A stretch of 64,000 nucleotides of DNA, from NCBI GenBank assembly GCA_930987725.1, contig CAKNKY010000004.1, forward strand, positions 1 through 64,000. Direction: 5' to 3'. The DNA comes from an uncultured Anaeromassilibacillus sp. (GTDB lineage: Bacteria > Bacillota > Clostridia > Oscillospirales > Acutalibacteraceae). The position numbers were made by a program, and so were the translations under genes. Each line of letters starts with the position of its first letter. Position 1 is the stretch's first letter. A model generated the notes under the pieces. It did not search any database and was not told where the DNA came from. It saw only the letters and a list, made by a program, of their open reading frames with translations. This document shows, piece after piece, positions 18,297-27,329 of the stretch.

Positions 18297-20354
18297 TCAG
18301 TAAAGCTCATGCTCCATGAGAACGCGGCCCGTCTTAAGGTATTCGTCCCGCAGGGCATGTGCGATGTGCGCGCGGCGGATTGGCCCGCCCTCCTCCGCCG
18401 CCAGGAAAGCGGCCGCGAGGGCAATGTTCTTGATGGAGCTGCCCGTCAGCTCAAACCGTTTGGCGAAGAAATCGAGGCTCACGTCGCGCGCCAGCGGGGC
18501 CTGCGGCGGGAACACGCTCCGCCACAGCCGTTTGCGCGTCTCCTCGCCGGGCATGGAGACCGGGATCATGAACTGGATGCGGCGCTTGAAGGCCTCATCG
18601 AAATTCTGCGCCACGTTTGTGGCCAGGATCGAGATGCCATGGAATTCCTCCATCCGCTGCAGCAGGTAAGCCGTCTCCGCGTTCGCGTAGCGATCCTTGC
18701 TGTCTTCCACCTCGGTGCGTTTGGCAAACAGGGCGTCCGCCTCGTCGAAAAACAGGATGGCGTTTGCCTCCCGCGCCGCGTCAAAGAGCTCCCCGAGCTT
18801 CTTTTCCGTCTCGCCGATGTATTTGTCCAGGATGCGGGAAAGATCGACGCGGTAGGCGTCCATCCCGAATTCGCGCGCCAGCACCTGCGCAGTCATCGTT
18901 TTGCCGGTGCCCGGCGGGCCGTAGAGCAGCACTGAAACGCCGCGCCCATAGGGCAGCTTGGCGTCGAAGCCCCATTTTCCCTTCACCAGCCAGCGGTAGC
19001 GGATGCGCCCGCACAGCTTTTTGAGCAGCTCCATCGCCTCCGGCTCCAGCGCCAGGTCCTCCCAGGTGAAGGAGGAGCGCAGCGGCTGGGCCAGGGCCTC
19101 CATGCGGGGGCGGCACAGGGCGCGCACGCCGTGCGCCACGGCCTCGCGCGTGATGGCAGGCTCCTGCTGCGCAATGCACACCGTGCGCGCGGCCGCGAGC
19201 GCCTCCTCCATCTGCCCCGGGGTGAGCGAATAGATGCTGGCATACCAGGTGGCGTCGTCCTCCCCCTCGAGCGGGTAGCCGGCTGCGGCGGCGCATTGTT
19301 CCCAGAGCTGCTTCTGTTCCTCGATGGTAGCCTCCCGCAGGCTGATCTCGAGCTTTTCGGCGGGCACGGGCCGCTCGAGCCGCAGCGGGGCGCGCGCGCA
19401 CAGCGCCGAGGCCGGCACGGCGCCTGCCGTCTCGCTGAGAATCCACGGCGGCAGCGTCTCCTCCCCCTGGGGCACGTGCGCGCCGTCCAGCCCGCACAGC
19501 GCCGGAATGGCATCGGTGAGGAAGCAGAAGGCGAGCGCGCCGCCGAGCACTTCGCGCAGCGTGTCGCGGCGGCCCGCCAAAAGCACGCCGCAGTCGATGG
19601 AGAGCACCTGCCTGCCGATCTCCTTTGCAGCCAGGCGCAGGGCAAAGCGGCGGCCGGAACCGGGCGCGCCGTAAAGGAGCGCCATCCCGTGCGGGGCGTC
19701 CGGCCTTTCCGCATGGCCGGCGAGGAAACGCCGCAGCCGCTCCACCTCCTCGCCGTGGAGCAGCGGGTCCGGCCGCTGCGGCAAGGGCAGGAGCGCACAG
19801 GCGGCGCGCAGCTTTTCGGGCAGGCCCGGCAGCCCCCGCGCCGTGTGCAGCAGCGTGTCGCTCACCGTCAGCGGGGTGGCCAGCCGCAGCGTCCCCGTTT
19901 CCTTTTCCCGCTGAAGGGCAAAGCGGAGCAGCGCGGACTGCGGCGCCGCGGCATCGCGTGCTTCCCGCTCGTCCGGCTCCTCCAGCAGGGCGCAGAGTTC
20001 AAGCGCCAGCCCGAAGCAGGCGCGTCGCCCGCTTGTCTCCCCCTGCAGGCGGACAAAGCGGTCTTCATAGCGGCGGTCCCATTCCGGGGCAAACGCGAGC
20101 AGAAGCATCAATCGTTCCAGCGGCGTGCGCGTGAGTTTGCGGAACAGGCCGCACACCGTGCCGCAGGGGGAGAGCGCTTCGCGGTCGAGCAGGCGGCAGA
20201 AAGCCGCATAGAGGCCCGTGTCCGGCTGCGGGCGGAAGGGAGAGCCGTCTTTCCCGGCGGCGGAGCGGTCCTGAAGGGTCAGCGCGTTCAGCAGGCAGTC
20301 CAGCAGGGAAAGCCACGATTCGCGCCATTCACGTTCGGAAGAAAAGGGTTGCAT
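18297..20354 (-). CDS. CIS-associated ATPase, tandem AAA domains (Pvc15/Afp15-type), N-terminal AAA degenerate
   Basis: C-terminal Walker A GPPGTGKT, Walker B AILFFDEADALF; N-terminal 'GAPGSGRRF' lacks the canonical Lys; start refined to ATG 20354. Confidence 0.88.
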   Translation of the reverse strand: MQPFSSEREWRESWLSLLDCLLNALTLQDRSAAGKDGSPFRPQPDTGLYAAFCRLLDREALSPCGTVCGLFRKLTRTPLERLMLLLAFAPEWDRRYEDRFVRLQGETSGRRACFGLALELCALLEEPDEREARDAAAPQSALLRFALQREKETGTLRLATPLTVSDTLLHTARGLPGLPEKLRAACALLPLPQRPDPLLHGEEVERLRRFLAGHAERPDAPHGMALLYGAPGSGRRFALRLAAKEIGRQVLSIDCGVLLAGRRDTLREVLGGALAFCFLTDAIPALCGLDGAHVPQGEETLPPWILSETAGAVPASALCARAPLRLERPVPAEKLEISLREATIEEQKQLWEQCAAAAGYPLEGEDDATWYASIYSLTPGQMEEALAAARTVCIAQQEPAITREAVAHGVRALCRPRMEALAQPLRSSFTWEDLALEPEAMELLKKLCGRIRYRWLVKGKWGFDAKLPYGRGVSVLLYGPPGTGKTMTAQVLAREFGMDAYRVDLSRILDKYIGETEKKLGELFDAAREANAILFFDEADALFAKRTEVEDSKDRYANAETAYLLQRMEEFHGISILATNVAQNFDEAFKRRIQFMIPVSMPGEETRKRLWRSVFPPQAPLARDVSLDFFAKRFELTGSSIKNIALAAAFLAAEEGGPIRRAHIAHALRDEYLKTGRVLMEHELY

Positions 20355-20391
20355 GTGCACGCCTCCTGTTGCGCCCTCCGGCACGCGGGGC

Positions 20392-20420
20392 TTGCGCCGC
20401 GGCGGCCCGGGCAGTATAAT
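20392..20420 (+). promoter_or_regulatory. candidate sigma-A promoter for the small ORF at 20464
   Basis: TTGCGC (20392-20397) N17 TATAAT (20415-20420). Confidence 0.65.
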
Positions 20421-20463
20421 GAAAGAGGGAAACCGGATCACGGGAAGGAAAGGGGCGACGGCC

Positions 20464-20700
20464 GTGAAACAGATTCTGGACAGAATGATTGACGTGAAGA
20501 AAAGGCAGCGCGATCAGCAGCTGCTGCAGAAGCCGCCGGAATACGACGACGAGGTGGAGATTGAGATGGAGACGCCGCGCCACATGCCGCTCAACACGGC
20601 GAAGAGCGTGTTCGACGAGGGCATGGAAAAGCGGTTCGGCGGCATCAACACCCAGCCCTCCGTGTTTGACCGCGGCGCCGTGTTCCGCACCAAAAAATAA
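20464..20700 (+). CDS. small uncharacterised acidic/basic protein (78 aa)
   Basis: GTG start preceded by GGAAAGG, own promoter and strong terminator: MKQILDRMIDVKKRQRDQQLLQKPPEYDDEVEIEME...QPSVFDRGAVFRTKK. Confidence 0.7.
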   Translation: MKQILDRMIDVKKRQRDQQLLQKPPEYDDEVEIEMETPRHMPLNTAKSVFDEGMEKRFGGINTQPSVFDRGAVFRTKK

Positions 20701-20713
20701 CCGCCTGAAACGA

Positions 20714-20749
20714 GCGGGAGACCCGGGCAACGGGTCTCCCGCTTTTTTT
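20714..20749 (+). terminator. intrinsic terminator
   Basis: 12-bp perfect stem GCGGGAGACCCG/CGGGTCTCCCGC, 5-nt loop, T7 tract. Confidence 0.95.
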
Positions 20750-20751
20750 GT

Positions 20752-23043
20752 TTACAGCACCTCGTCGGCGTACGGTTCAAAGTCCGAGCGCGTGAACACC
20801 TTGCCCGTCTTCACGAACTCATAGCGGATGGCCTGCAGGTAGTGGCGCATATGCACCTGCTTGCCGTCGCCGTCGGACGCGGCGAGGAAAGCCGCGTTCA
20901 GGATGCAGTTCTTGATGTTGCCGCCCACGAACTCGAAACGGTCCGCCAGGAAGCGGAGGTCCACGTCGTCGGCCAGCGGCGTCCCCTTGGGGATCGTCGT
21001 CTTCCACAGGATGTAGCGCGTCTCCGGGTCCGGGAACTGGAATTCCACGATGAATTTCATGCGGCGGAAGAACGCGGGATCGATGTTGTGCTTGTAGTTG
21101 GTGGCAAGCACGGAAACACCGTCATACGCCTCCACCTCCTGCAGGAGCAGGGCCGTCTTGTTGTTGTTGCTGGCCTGGTTGCTGCCGCCGTCGTCGCTGC
21201 GCTTGGCAAAGAGCGTGTCGCATTCGTCGAAGAAGAGCACCACGTTGCACTTTTTCGCTTCGCGGAAGATCATGGAAATGCTTTTTTCCGTTTCGCCCAC
21301 GTACTTGTCGATCACCTTCGAGAGATCCACGCGGTAGAGCTCCAGGTTCAACGCGTTTGCCAGCACCTGCGCGCACATCGATTTGCCGGTGCCGGGCGCG
21401 CCGAACAGCAGCACGGAAAGCCCGCGTCCATAGGGATATTTGCGGTTGTAATCCCATTGCTCATACACCTGCTTGCGGTAGCGCATCTGGTCGCAGGCGT
21501 GCTCGAGCGCCTCGCGCTGATCCTTCGACATCACGATGTCGTCCCACGTGTAGGTGGCCTTGATCTTCGTGGCTTTCTTTGTGAGCTCGTGGCTCATCTG
21601 GTTATAACACGACTGGAACAGGCAGGAGCGCACAATGTTGAGGTATTTCGCCATCGCGGAGAGCGACTTTGCCTGGCGCAGCGCGCTCTTGATCTTGCCC
21701 GGCGTGAAGAGGAATTTCGTGGCCATCTCCTGCAGATCCACATCGTTGCAGAGCACGTAGTCCTTCGCGTAATAGCGCCACACATCCTCGCGCTCCTGGT
21801 TGTTCGGCGTGGGAATCTCGAGCTGCGTGAATTCGATCTGCGTCATCTCTCGCAGGGGCAGCTTGTCGCGGCTCACCGTGAAGGCGGTGATGTTGTGTTT
21901 GCCGAGCTTTTCGAAGGCCAGATCCATGTAACCGAAGAATTTGTCCTTCTCCTCCTCGCGGTATTCGAGATTGTCCAGGCAGCAGCATGCGCCGAGCAGG
22001 ATGCACTCGCGGCACAGCGCCCACAGCGCTTTTTCCACAAAGCTGAAATCATATACGAAAAGCTTGCTGCCGTTCACCGAAACGCACGCAAGGCCGTGAT
22101 CGGCGCAGAAATGGCGGATGGTGAACTTGCGCCCGGCGCCCTCGTCCCCGTAAAGAGAGAACAGGCGCGTGCCGTCGTCGTAGGAGATATTGAGCGCGTC
22201 GAGCACCTCGCGGTTGGCGATGAACGGATCCAGTTCCTCCTTCCCGGTGAGCGTGGTGAAGAAGCGGTCATACGATTCGTCGATCCGCTCCGGGTGTTTG
22301 CCGAACAGGAAGTCGATGAGCCGCTTGTCGGGGGAGATCGGCGTCGAGAACGGCATGGCATTGTCGATCTGCAGGTCGATGACGGGCCGCAGCGTTTCCA
22401 GCGCGAGCGACATCTCGCCGTAGGCCGTCGTCATGGCGAAGGATTTGCCGAAATAGACGCGGGCGGCGGATTCGACGGTGGGCGTCGGCGAGGAGCCGTT
22501 CTGGTTTGTGATCTGGAAGATGGAGGCGTAATTCGTCTGCGTGGAGGACAGGATTGCGCAGGCAAAGCAGAAGAGCGTGAAGTCGTCCATGCCGAGCTTT
22601 TCGCACAGGGCGTGCAGCGGCAGCGGCGTCACGGCCGGGTCTGTCTTTTCCGCGCGGCTGCGCACATAGGCGAGCAGCTCCGCGATGGCGGGGGCCGGTT
22701 CCGGTTCCGGCTGGGGCGCAGGCTCCGCAAGGGATGCAAAGAGATCCGTCAGCCCGTCGTCTTCCTCCGGTTCCGGCGCGGTTTTTTCTTCCGCCATTTT
22801 CTGGTGTCCGGTGCGGGCCGCGAAATCGGCCAGGTGCTTTTCACACAGGCTGTAGGCCGTGTCAATATCCGGATAAAGGATGTTGCGGAAGCTTCCGTCC
22901 TCGCGGGCAAAGAGCTCCATCAGGTTGCGGATGTAAGCGGAGAGCTGCAGATCGACACACGAGAACAGGTAATCGGTGTATTCGCCGTAGCTCGCGAACG
23001 GGAGTTCTCTCGTTTCGGGGGAAAAAGCGGCGGAAAGGTTCAT
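20752..23043 (-). CDS. CIS-associated ATPase, tandem AAA domains (second paralog)
   Basis: C-terminal GAPGTGKS Walker A, 'NVVLFFDECDTLFAKR' Walker B, N-terminal degenerate 'GDEGAGRKF'. Confidence 0.9.
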   Translation of the reverse strand: MNLSAAFSPETRELPFASYGEYTDYLFSCVDLQLSAYIRNLMELFAREDGSFRNILYPDIDTAYSLCEKHLADFAARTGHQKMAEEKTAPEPEEDDGLTDLFASLAEPAPQPEPEPAPAIAELLAYVRSRAEKTDPAVTPLPLHALCEKLGMDDFTLFCFACAILSSTQTNYASIFQITNQNGSSPTPTVESAARVYFGKSFAMTTAYGEMSLALETLRPVIDLQIDNAMPFSTPISPDKRLIDFLFGKHPERIDESYDRFFTTLTGKEELDPFIANREVLDALNISYDDGTRLFSLYGDEGAGRKFTIRHFCADHGLACVSVNGSKLFVYDFSFVEKALWALCRECILLGACCCLDNLEYREEEKDKFFGYMDLAFEKLGKHNITAFTVSRDKLPLREMTQIEFTQLEIPTPNNQEREDVWRYYAKDYVLCNDVDLQEMATKFLFTPGKIKSALRQAKSLSAMAKYLNIVRSCLFQSCYNQMSHELTKKATKIKATYTWDDIVMSKDQREALEHACDQMRYRKQVYEQWDYNRKYPYGRGLSVLLFGAPGTGKSMCAQVLANALNLELYRVDLSKVIDKYVGETEKSISMIFREAKKCNVVLFFDECDTLFAKRSDDGGSNQASNNNKTALLLQEVEAYDGVSVLATNYKHNIDPAFFRRMKFIVEFQFPDPETRYILWKTTIPKGTPLADDVDLRFLADRFEFVGGNIKNCILNAAFLAASDGDGKQVHMRHYLQAIRYEFVKTGKVFTRSDFEPYADEVL

Positions 23044-23768
23044 CGGTCTCCTCCTTCCGGGTTCGGGTCATAGTGAAACACATAGCCGGCCCCGCGCACG
23101 GTGCGGATCAGGCCGGTGCGGTCCGCGCCAATTTTCTTTCTCAGGTTGGAGATATGCACCATCACAGTGCGCGTGTCGCCGCAGCTGTTCGTGTTCCACA
23201 CGTTTTCATACAGCTCGTCGTACAGCAGCAGCGTGTCCGGGTGTCGGATCATGTAAAGCAGCAGATCGTTTTCGATTGAGGAAAGCGGCACAATCTCGCC
23301 ATCCTTGCGCACCTCGCGCATTTCGGTGTCCACCGTGAGAGAGCCGAATTCAAGGCGGTGCGGCTTTTCCTTTTTCCTCAGCTCCGCCTCATACATCTGC
23401 CGTTTGCGAAGGTTCGCCTGAATGCGGGCGATCAGCTCCTGCGGCTTGACGGGCTTCACCATGTAATCGTCCCCGCCCAGCTCAAGAGCGGAGACAATGC
23501 TCTCGCTGTCATCAAGGCAGCTCAGAAAGAGGATCGGGCACAGCCGGTCCTTTTCCCGGATCAGGGGGCACAGCGTGTTTCCCTTTCCGTCCGGCAAAAC
23601 AGAGTCGAGCAGCACCACCTGGTACTCCACGCGGTTGATCAGATCCGTTGCTTCGGCACAGCTTGCGGCAATATCGACCTCGTACCCGGCGTGCTTCAGG
23701 TAAAACCCGGTGATATTTGCCAGATCGCAGTCGTCTTCCACCAATAAAATGCGGTTCACAGGCTCCAT
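23040..23768 (-). CDS. OmpR/PhoB-family response regulator
   Basis: REC domain 'ILLVEDDCDLANIT...VVLLDSVLPDGKG...VKPVKPQELIARI' plus C-terminal winged helix 'VMVHISNLRKKIGAD...IRTVRGAGYVF'; start refined to ATG 23768; stop overlaps the AAA ATPase start (ATGA). Confidence 0.95.
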   Translation of the reverse strand: MEPVNRILLVEDDCDLANITGFYLKHAGYEVDIAASCAEATDLINRVEYQVVLLDSVLPDGKGNTLCPLIREKDRLCPILFLSCLDDSESIVSALELGGDDYMVKPVKPQELIARIQANLRKRQMYEAELRKKEKPHRLEFGSLTVDTEMREVRKDGEIVPLSSIENDLLLYMIRHPDTLLLYDELYENVWNTNSCGDTRTVMVHISNLRKKIGADRTGLIRTVRGAGYVFHYDPNPEGGDR

Positions 23769-24140
23769 GCCTCCTTTTTTCTCAGACCTTTGTCCAAAAA
23801 AGGAAATGGCTGCTTTTGGGGCGCATGATTCCCTGCGGAAAAGGCCGGGGAGCCGTGCGCTAACACACCGGAAGGCTCTGCACGGGAAGAAACTTTCGCA
23901 GCGGGTCATGCCGCGGGAAGCACATCGTTGCCGGGGCTGAGAGGTGCCGGTGCACGGGATCATCAGAAACTTATATAAAACTAATAAATATTCTATCACG
24001 CACGTTTTTTTCTGTCAAACAAAAGAGGAAAAAGTGGCGGGCTTTCCGTGAATTTCCCTGTCAGGCTTTCCCCGGGGCACATTGTTTCCATACTTTTCAG
24101 GCCGCAAAAACACAAAAACGGGGTATTTTGTCATTTTGGA

Positions 24141-24170
24141 TTGCGAAAAGGGGAACATGCGTTTTATAAT
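24141..24170 (+). promoter_or_regulatory. candidate promoter of the histidine kinase gene
   Basis: TTGCGA (24141-24146) N18 TATAAT (24165-24170). Confidence 0.6.
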
Positions 24171-24212
24171 GAGAAAAGGAATATAAGGGATCTTTTCCCA
24201 AAGCACAGAAGA

Positions 24213-25208
24213 ATGGCGGTGATAGTAAACATGACGGAAAAACGGATCATTTCCGTTCTCACCCTGGGCGGTCTGGCATGCGGATTGCTTGCCGCTCTGA
24301 TTCCCGGCCTGTCGTTTCCCGTCCGGTTCCTTCTTGCCGCGGCAGCGGCGGCGCTGATAATCGCCTCGGTGATGCTGAACAGCCGCGTGCAGGTGCGCGA
24401 GGAGGAAAAGCTGCGCGCCATGCAGCGTCGCCTGGAAGAGGCGGAAAGCCATGGCAGCGAGGCGGTGGCCCGCGTGCAGGAGGAAGCGGAAAAGCGCCGC
24501 GCGCAGTCGAAGGAAAAGCTCGCCGCGTTTTACAGCAAGACGGCCCACAGTCTGCGCATCCCAATCTCGGTCATCCAGGGCTATGCCGATCTGCTCGGAA
24601 GCGGCCTGATTCACGATGAAAACGTTAAGCGCGAATACCTCAGCAAAATCCGGGAGCGCACGGAGTATCTGAACACCGTGCTCGGCCAGCTTCTCGTGGA
24701 GGCCCGCGTACAGGCGGATTTCAGCATTTCCGTTTGGGAGCGATTCGATCTCATCGAGCTGCTGCGCCAGATTACGGAGGATATGCGGGAGGCTGCGCAG
24801 AAGCTGGGGATTGACATTCAGCTCATTTCGGACGTTCGGCGGCTGCCGTTTGAGGGCGATCGCACGCGGCTGACACGCGCGTTTTACAACATTCTGGAAA
24901 ACAGCCTCAAATACATGAACGCAGCGGGAAAAATCACCGTCACGGTGTCGCTCATGGAGGACAAGCAGGTGTTCCTTGCCTTCAAGGATGACGGCGCCGG
25001 CATGGACCGCGAGGAGGCGGAGCATGTCTTTGAGCTGAATTATCAGGGCTCCAACGGTTCCCATGGAAACGGCATGGGGCTTTATCTTGTGTATGTCACG
25101 GCGCTGGCGCATCACGGCACCGTGAGTGCGCGCAGCAGCCCGGGGAAGGGCATGTCGATTGTGTTCCTGCTCCCGCAGGAGCAGGGGGAAAAAGCAGACA
25201 GCGCATGA
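24213..25208 (+). CDS. membrane sensor histidine kinase
   Basis: two N-terminal TM helices, HisKA-like segment 'KTAHSLRIPISVIQGYADLL', N-box 'FYNILENSLKYM', G-box 'DDGAGMD', 'GNGMGLYLVY'. Confidence 0.93.
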   Translation: MAVIVNMTEKRIISVLTLGGLACGLLAALIPGLSFPVRFLLAAAAAALIIASVMLNSRVQVREEEKLRAMQRRLEEAESHGSEAVARVQEEAEKRRAQSKEKLAAFYSKTAHSLRIPISVIQGYADLLGSGLIHDENVKREYLSKIRERTEYLNTVLGQLLVEARVQADFSISVWERFDLIELLRQITEDMREAAQKLGIDIQLISDVRRLPFEGDRTRLTRAFYNILENSLKYMNAAGKITVTVSLMEDKQVFLAFKDDGAGMDREEAEHVFELNYQGSNGSHGNGMGLYLVYVTALAHHGTVSARSSPGKGMSIVFLLPQEQGEKADSA

Positions 25209-25227
25209 GGCGGGCAGCGCCGCCGGA

Positions 25228-25259
25228 GACCGGGCTCAAGGGAGCCCGGTCCTTTTTTT
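25228..25259 (+). terminator. intrinsic terminator after the histidine kinase gene
   Basis: 10-bp stem GACCGGGCTC/GAGCCCGGTC, 4-nt loop, T7 tract. Confidence 0.95.
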
Positions 25260-25336
25260 GCCGAAAAACGCCTGCCGCGGTTTTGTCTGCGTCAAAAAGA
25301 GCGTCTTGCGGCGAAAAAAACGGCGGAAACTGTGCA

Positions 25337-25381
25337 TTTTAGAAAATCTTTAGAAAAAAGAGGCCGATTTTATGATATGAT
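25337..25381 (+). promoter_or_regulatory. CIS-operon promoter region with 11-bp-phased direct repeat
   Basis: TTTTAGAAAATCTTTAGAAAAAAG (direct repeat TTTAGAAAA, 11-bp period) followed by TATGAT -10 candidates at 25371 and 25376. Confidence 0.65.
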
Positions 25382-25505
25382 ACACTCAATGAGGGGGGAG
25401 GCATGCCCAAAATCTTCCTGCCCCCGCAAAACGGAAACAGAGCCGGGAAGCGGCGCTCCGCCGGGCGGAGAGTGGTGTCAACTATCTTGCTGTGAGGTGT
25501 ATTGC

Positions 25506-27299
25506 ATGGAAAACCGTCAGTTGCTGCCGTTTGAGCGTAACCGCTACTATGCCGGCAAGCTTTTAACCTCGGCCGATTTTCAGGCCGAGCAGAATTATTT
25601 CAACAACAAACGCCGTTTCCTGAACAATATGGCGCTCGGGGCCGGTGTCCTCTGCGGGCTGAGCGTTTACAGCCTGGACGATCTCTCCATCATGGTGGAA
25701 TCCGGCGCTGCGCTGGACGGCCTCGGCCGTGAGATCGTCGTGGAAAATTCGGTGGTGCGGAAGCTTTCCGCCATCGAGGGCTTCGAATCCCTCACGAGCG
25801 ATCGGGCGGCGCTCTGCCTGCGCTACCGCGAGGAAGCGGTGCACCCCGTCGTCACGCTGAACCGCACGGACCGCGACGAAGAATATGAGCTGAACCGCCT
25901 GCGCGAGGGCTGGGAGCTGTTTCTGGCCGACGCCGCAAGCCTGGAGGAACCGGCGGAGCCGGAGACGGAATTTTTCACGCGCGCCACTCTGTTTGAGGAC
26001 CGCGATTACACCGTGTATGCGCTCATGCCTGCCACGGTGAGCGCCGGCAGCACGGTGAAGCTGCTGGTGCGCGTGCAGAAGCTTTCGGAAAAGAATAAAA
26101 AGCTTTCGCTCGACTGCACGCTGCAGGCCCCGGCCTTCCTTGCGGAGGGCGGCAGCCATGAGGTGCGCTTCTTTGCCGCCGATCTGGCGCTCTCGCAGGG
26201 CGAGACGTTCGACTGCACCGGCTGGCTCACGGCAGGGCAGCCCGCGGAGGAGGCCATGATCCTTGCAAAGCCGGAGGCTGTGCAGATCTCGATCGGCGGG
26301 GAACAGAAGACCGCTTCCGAGTCGTTTTTGCTGCGTACTGCCATCTCGCCCGATTCGCCCGAGAAAATCGTTGCCCGCGAGGTGGGCCGCGTCAGCCTGG
26401 AAGCGCGCACGCTGGCCCCTGCGCCCGATTACATCCGTCTGGCGGACATCACGCTCCAGCTCACGAAAAAGGCGTATCTCATCGAGCATGTCGAGGAGCG
26501 CGGCGTCAAGCACTATCTCCCGTCGCCTTCGACGGCGGAGCTCCGCCGCACGTATGAGGGCTGGTTCGGCCGTCCCGGCGCGGGCGAAGCATCGCGGGAA
26601 CCCCGCCTGCCGCGCGAAATGGCGGGCAGCCTGGCGTTCCAGGAGCCGCTCTACGCCACCGGCACGTGCGAGATCCCGCTGGGCGACAGAGCCCGACGCG
26701 GCGAGATTTTCTATTCGAGTGAAATCATGCATGGCCTCGGCCCCGGCAACGTCTTTGTGCAGGTCGGCTTCGAGTATCTGGCGGAGGATGCGCGCCTTTC
26801 CGCCACGGCGAAAAACACCATCTACGGTGACGTCTCCCTCTTCGACCAGGAAAAACTCCCGATCCAGCCCGCACAGACGGCCGTCAAGGTCATGAACGAC
26901 AGGGGCAGCTTTGTGGTGGCGGCGCGCCTGCTGAAGGAAACGTCCTATGTCATGCTGCTGCTGCGCTGGGTGGCGATCAAGACGCCGTCGGAGGAGGATC
27001 GCTCGCTCCTGCAGCGCATTTCCGACAAGAGCATCAGCCCCGTGCAGCCCACCATCCTGCTGGGCACGCGCGAGAGCTGCTATTTCAACGTCCGCTTCCG
27101 CAACATGGAGCCCTGCGGCCTCACGTATGAGCTCACGGACAAGGATTCGGGCGAGATCACGGCGGACGGCGTCTACACGGCTCCCGCACGGGAGGGCGTG
27201 TACGAGATCCGCATCAGCTGCGCCGACGCGCCGCTGATCTGCACATACGCCTATGCGATTGTGAAGAAGAAGGAACCGAAAGACGGCGATGAGGCCTGA
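25506..27299 (+). CDS. CIS-associated conserved protein of unknown function (possible baseplate/accessory structural protein)
   Basis: N-terminus 'RNRYYAGKLLTSADFQAEQNYFNNKRRFLNNMALGAGVLCGLSV...GAALDGLGREIVV', a pattern recalled from CIS loci; first gene after the CIS promoter. Confidence 0.6.
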   Translation: MENRQLLPFERNRYYAGKLLTSADFQAEQNYFNNKRRFLNNMALGAGVLCGLSVYSLDDLSIMVESGAALDGLGREIVVENSVVRKLSAIEGFESLTSDRAALCLRYREEAVHPVVTLNRTDRDEEYELNRLREGWELFLADAASLEEPAEPETEFFTRATLFEDRDYTVYALMPATVSAGSTVKLLVRVQKLSEKNKKLSLDCTLQAPAFLAEGGSHEVRFFAADLALSQGETFDCTGWLTAGQPAEEAMILAKPEAVQISIGGEQKTASESFLLRTAISPDSPEKIVAREVGRVSLEARTLAPAPDYIRLADITLQLTKKAYLIEHVEERGVKHYLPSPSTAELRRTYEGWFGRPGAGEASREPRLPREMAGSLAFQEPLYATGTCEIPLGDRARRGEIFYSSEIMHGLGPGNVFVQVGFEYLAEDARLSATAKNTIYGDVSLFDQEKLPIQPAQTAVKVMNDRGSFVVAARLLKETSYVMLLLRWVAIKTPSEEDRSLLQRISDKSISPVQPTILLGTRESCYFNVRFRNMEPCGLTYELTDKDSGEITADGVYTAPAREGVYEIRISCADAPLICTYAYAIVKKKEPKDGDEA

Positions 27300-27329
27300 G
27301 CGCATCCGGCGCAGGGGAGGTGAGGCGGC

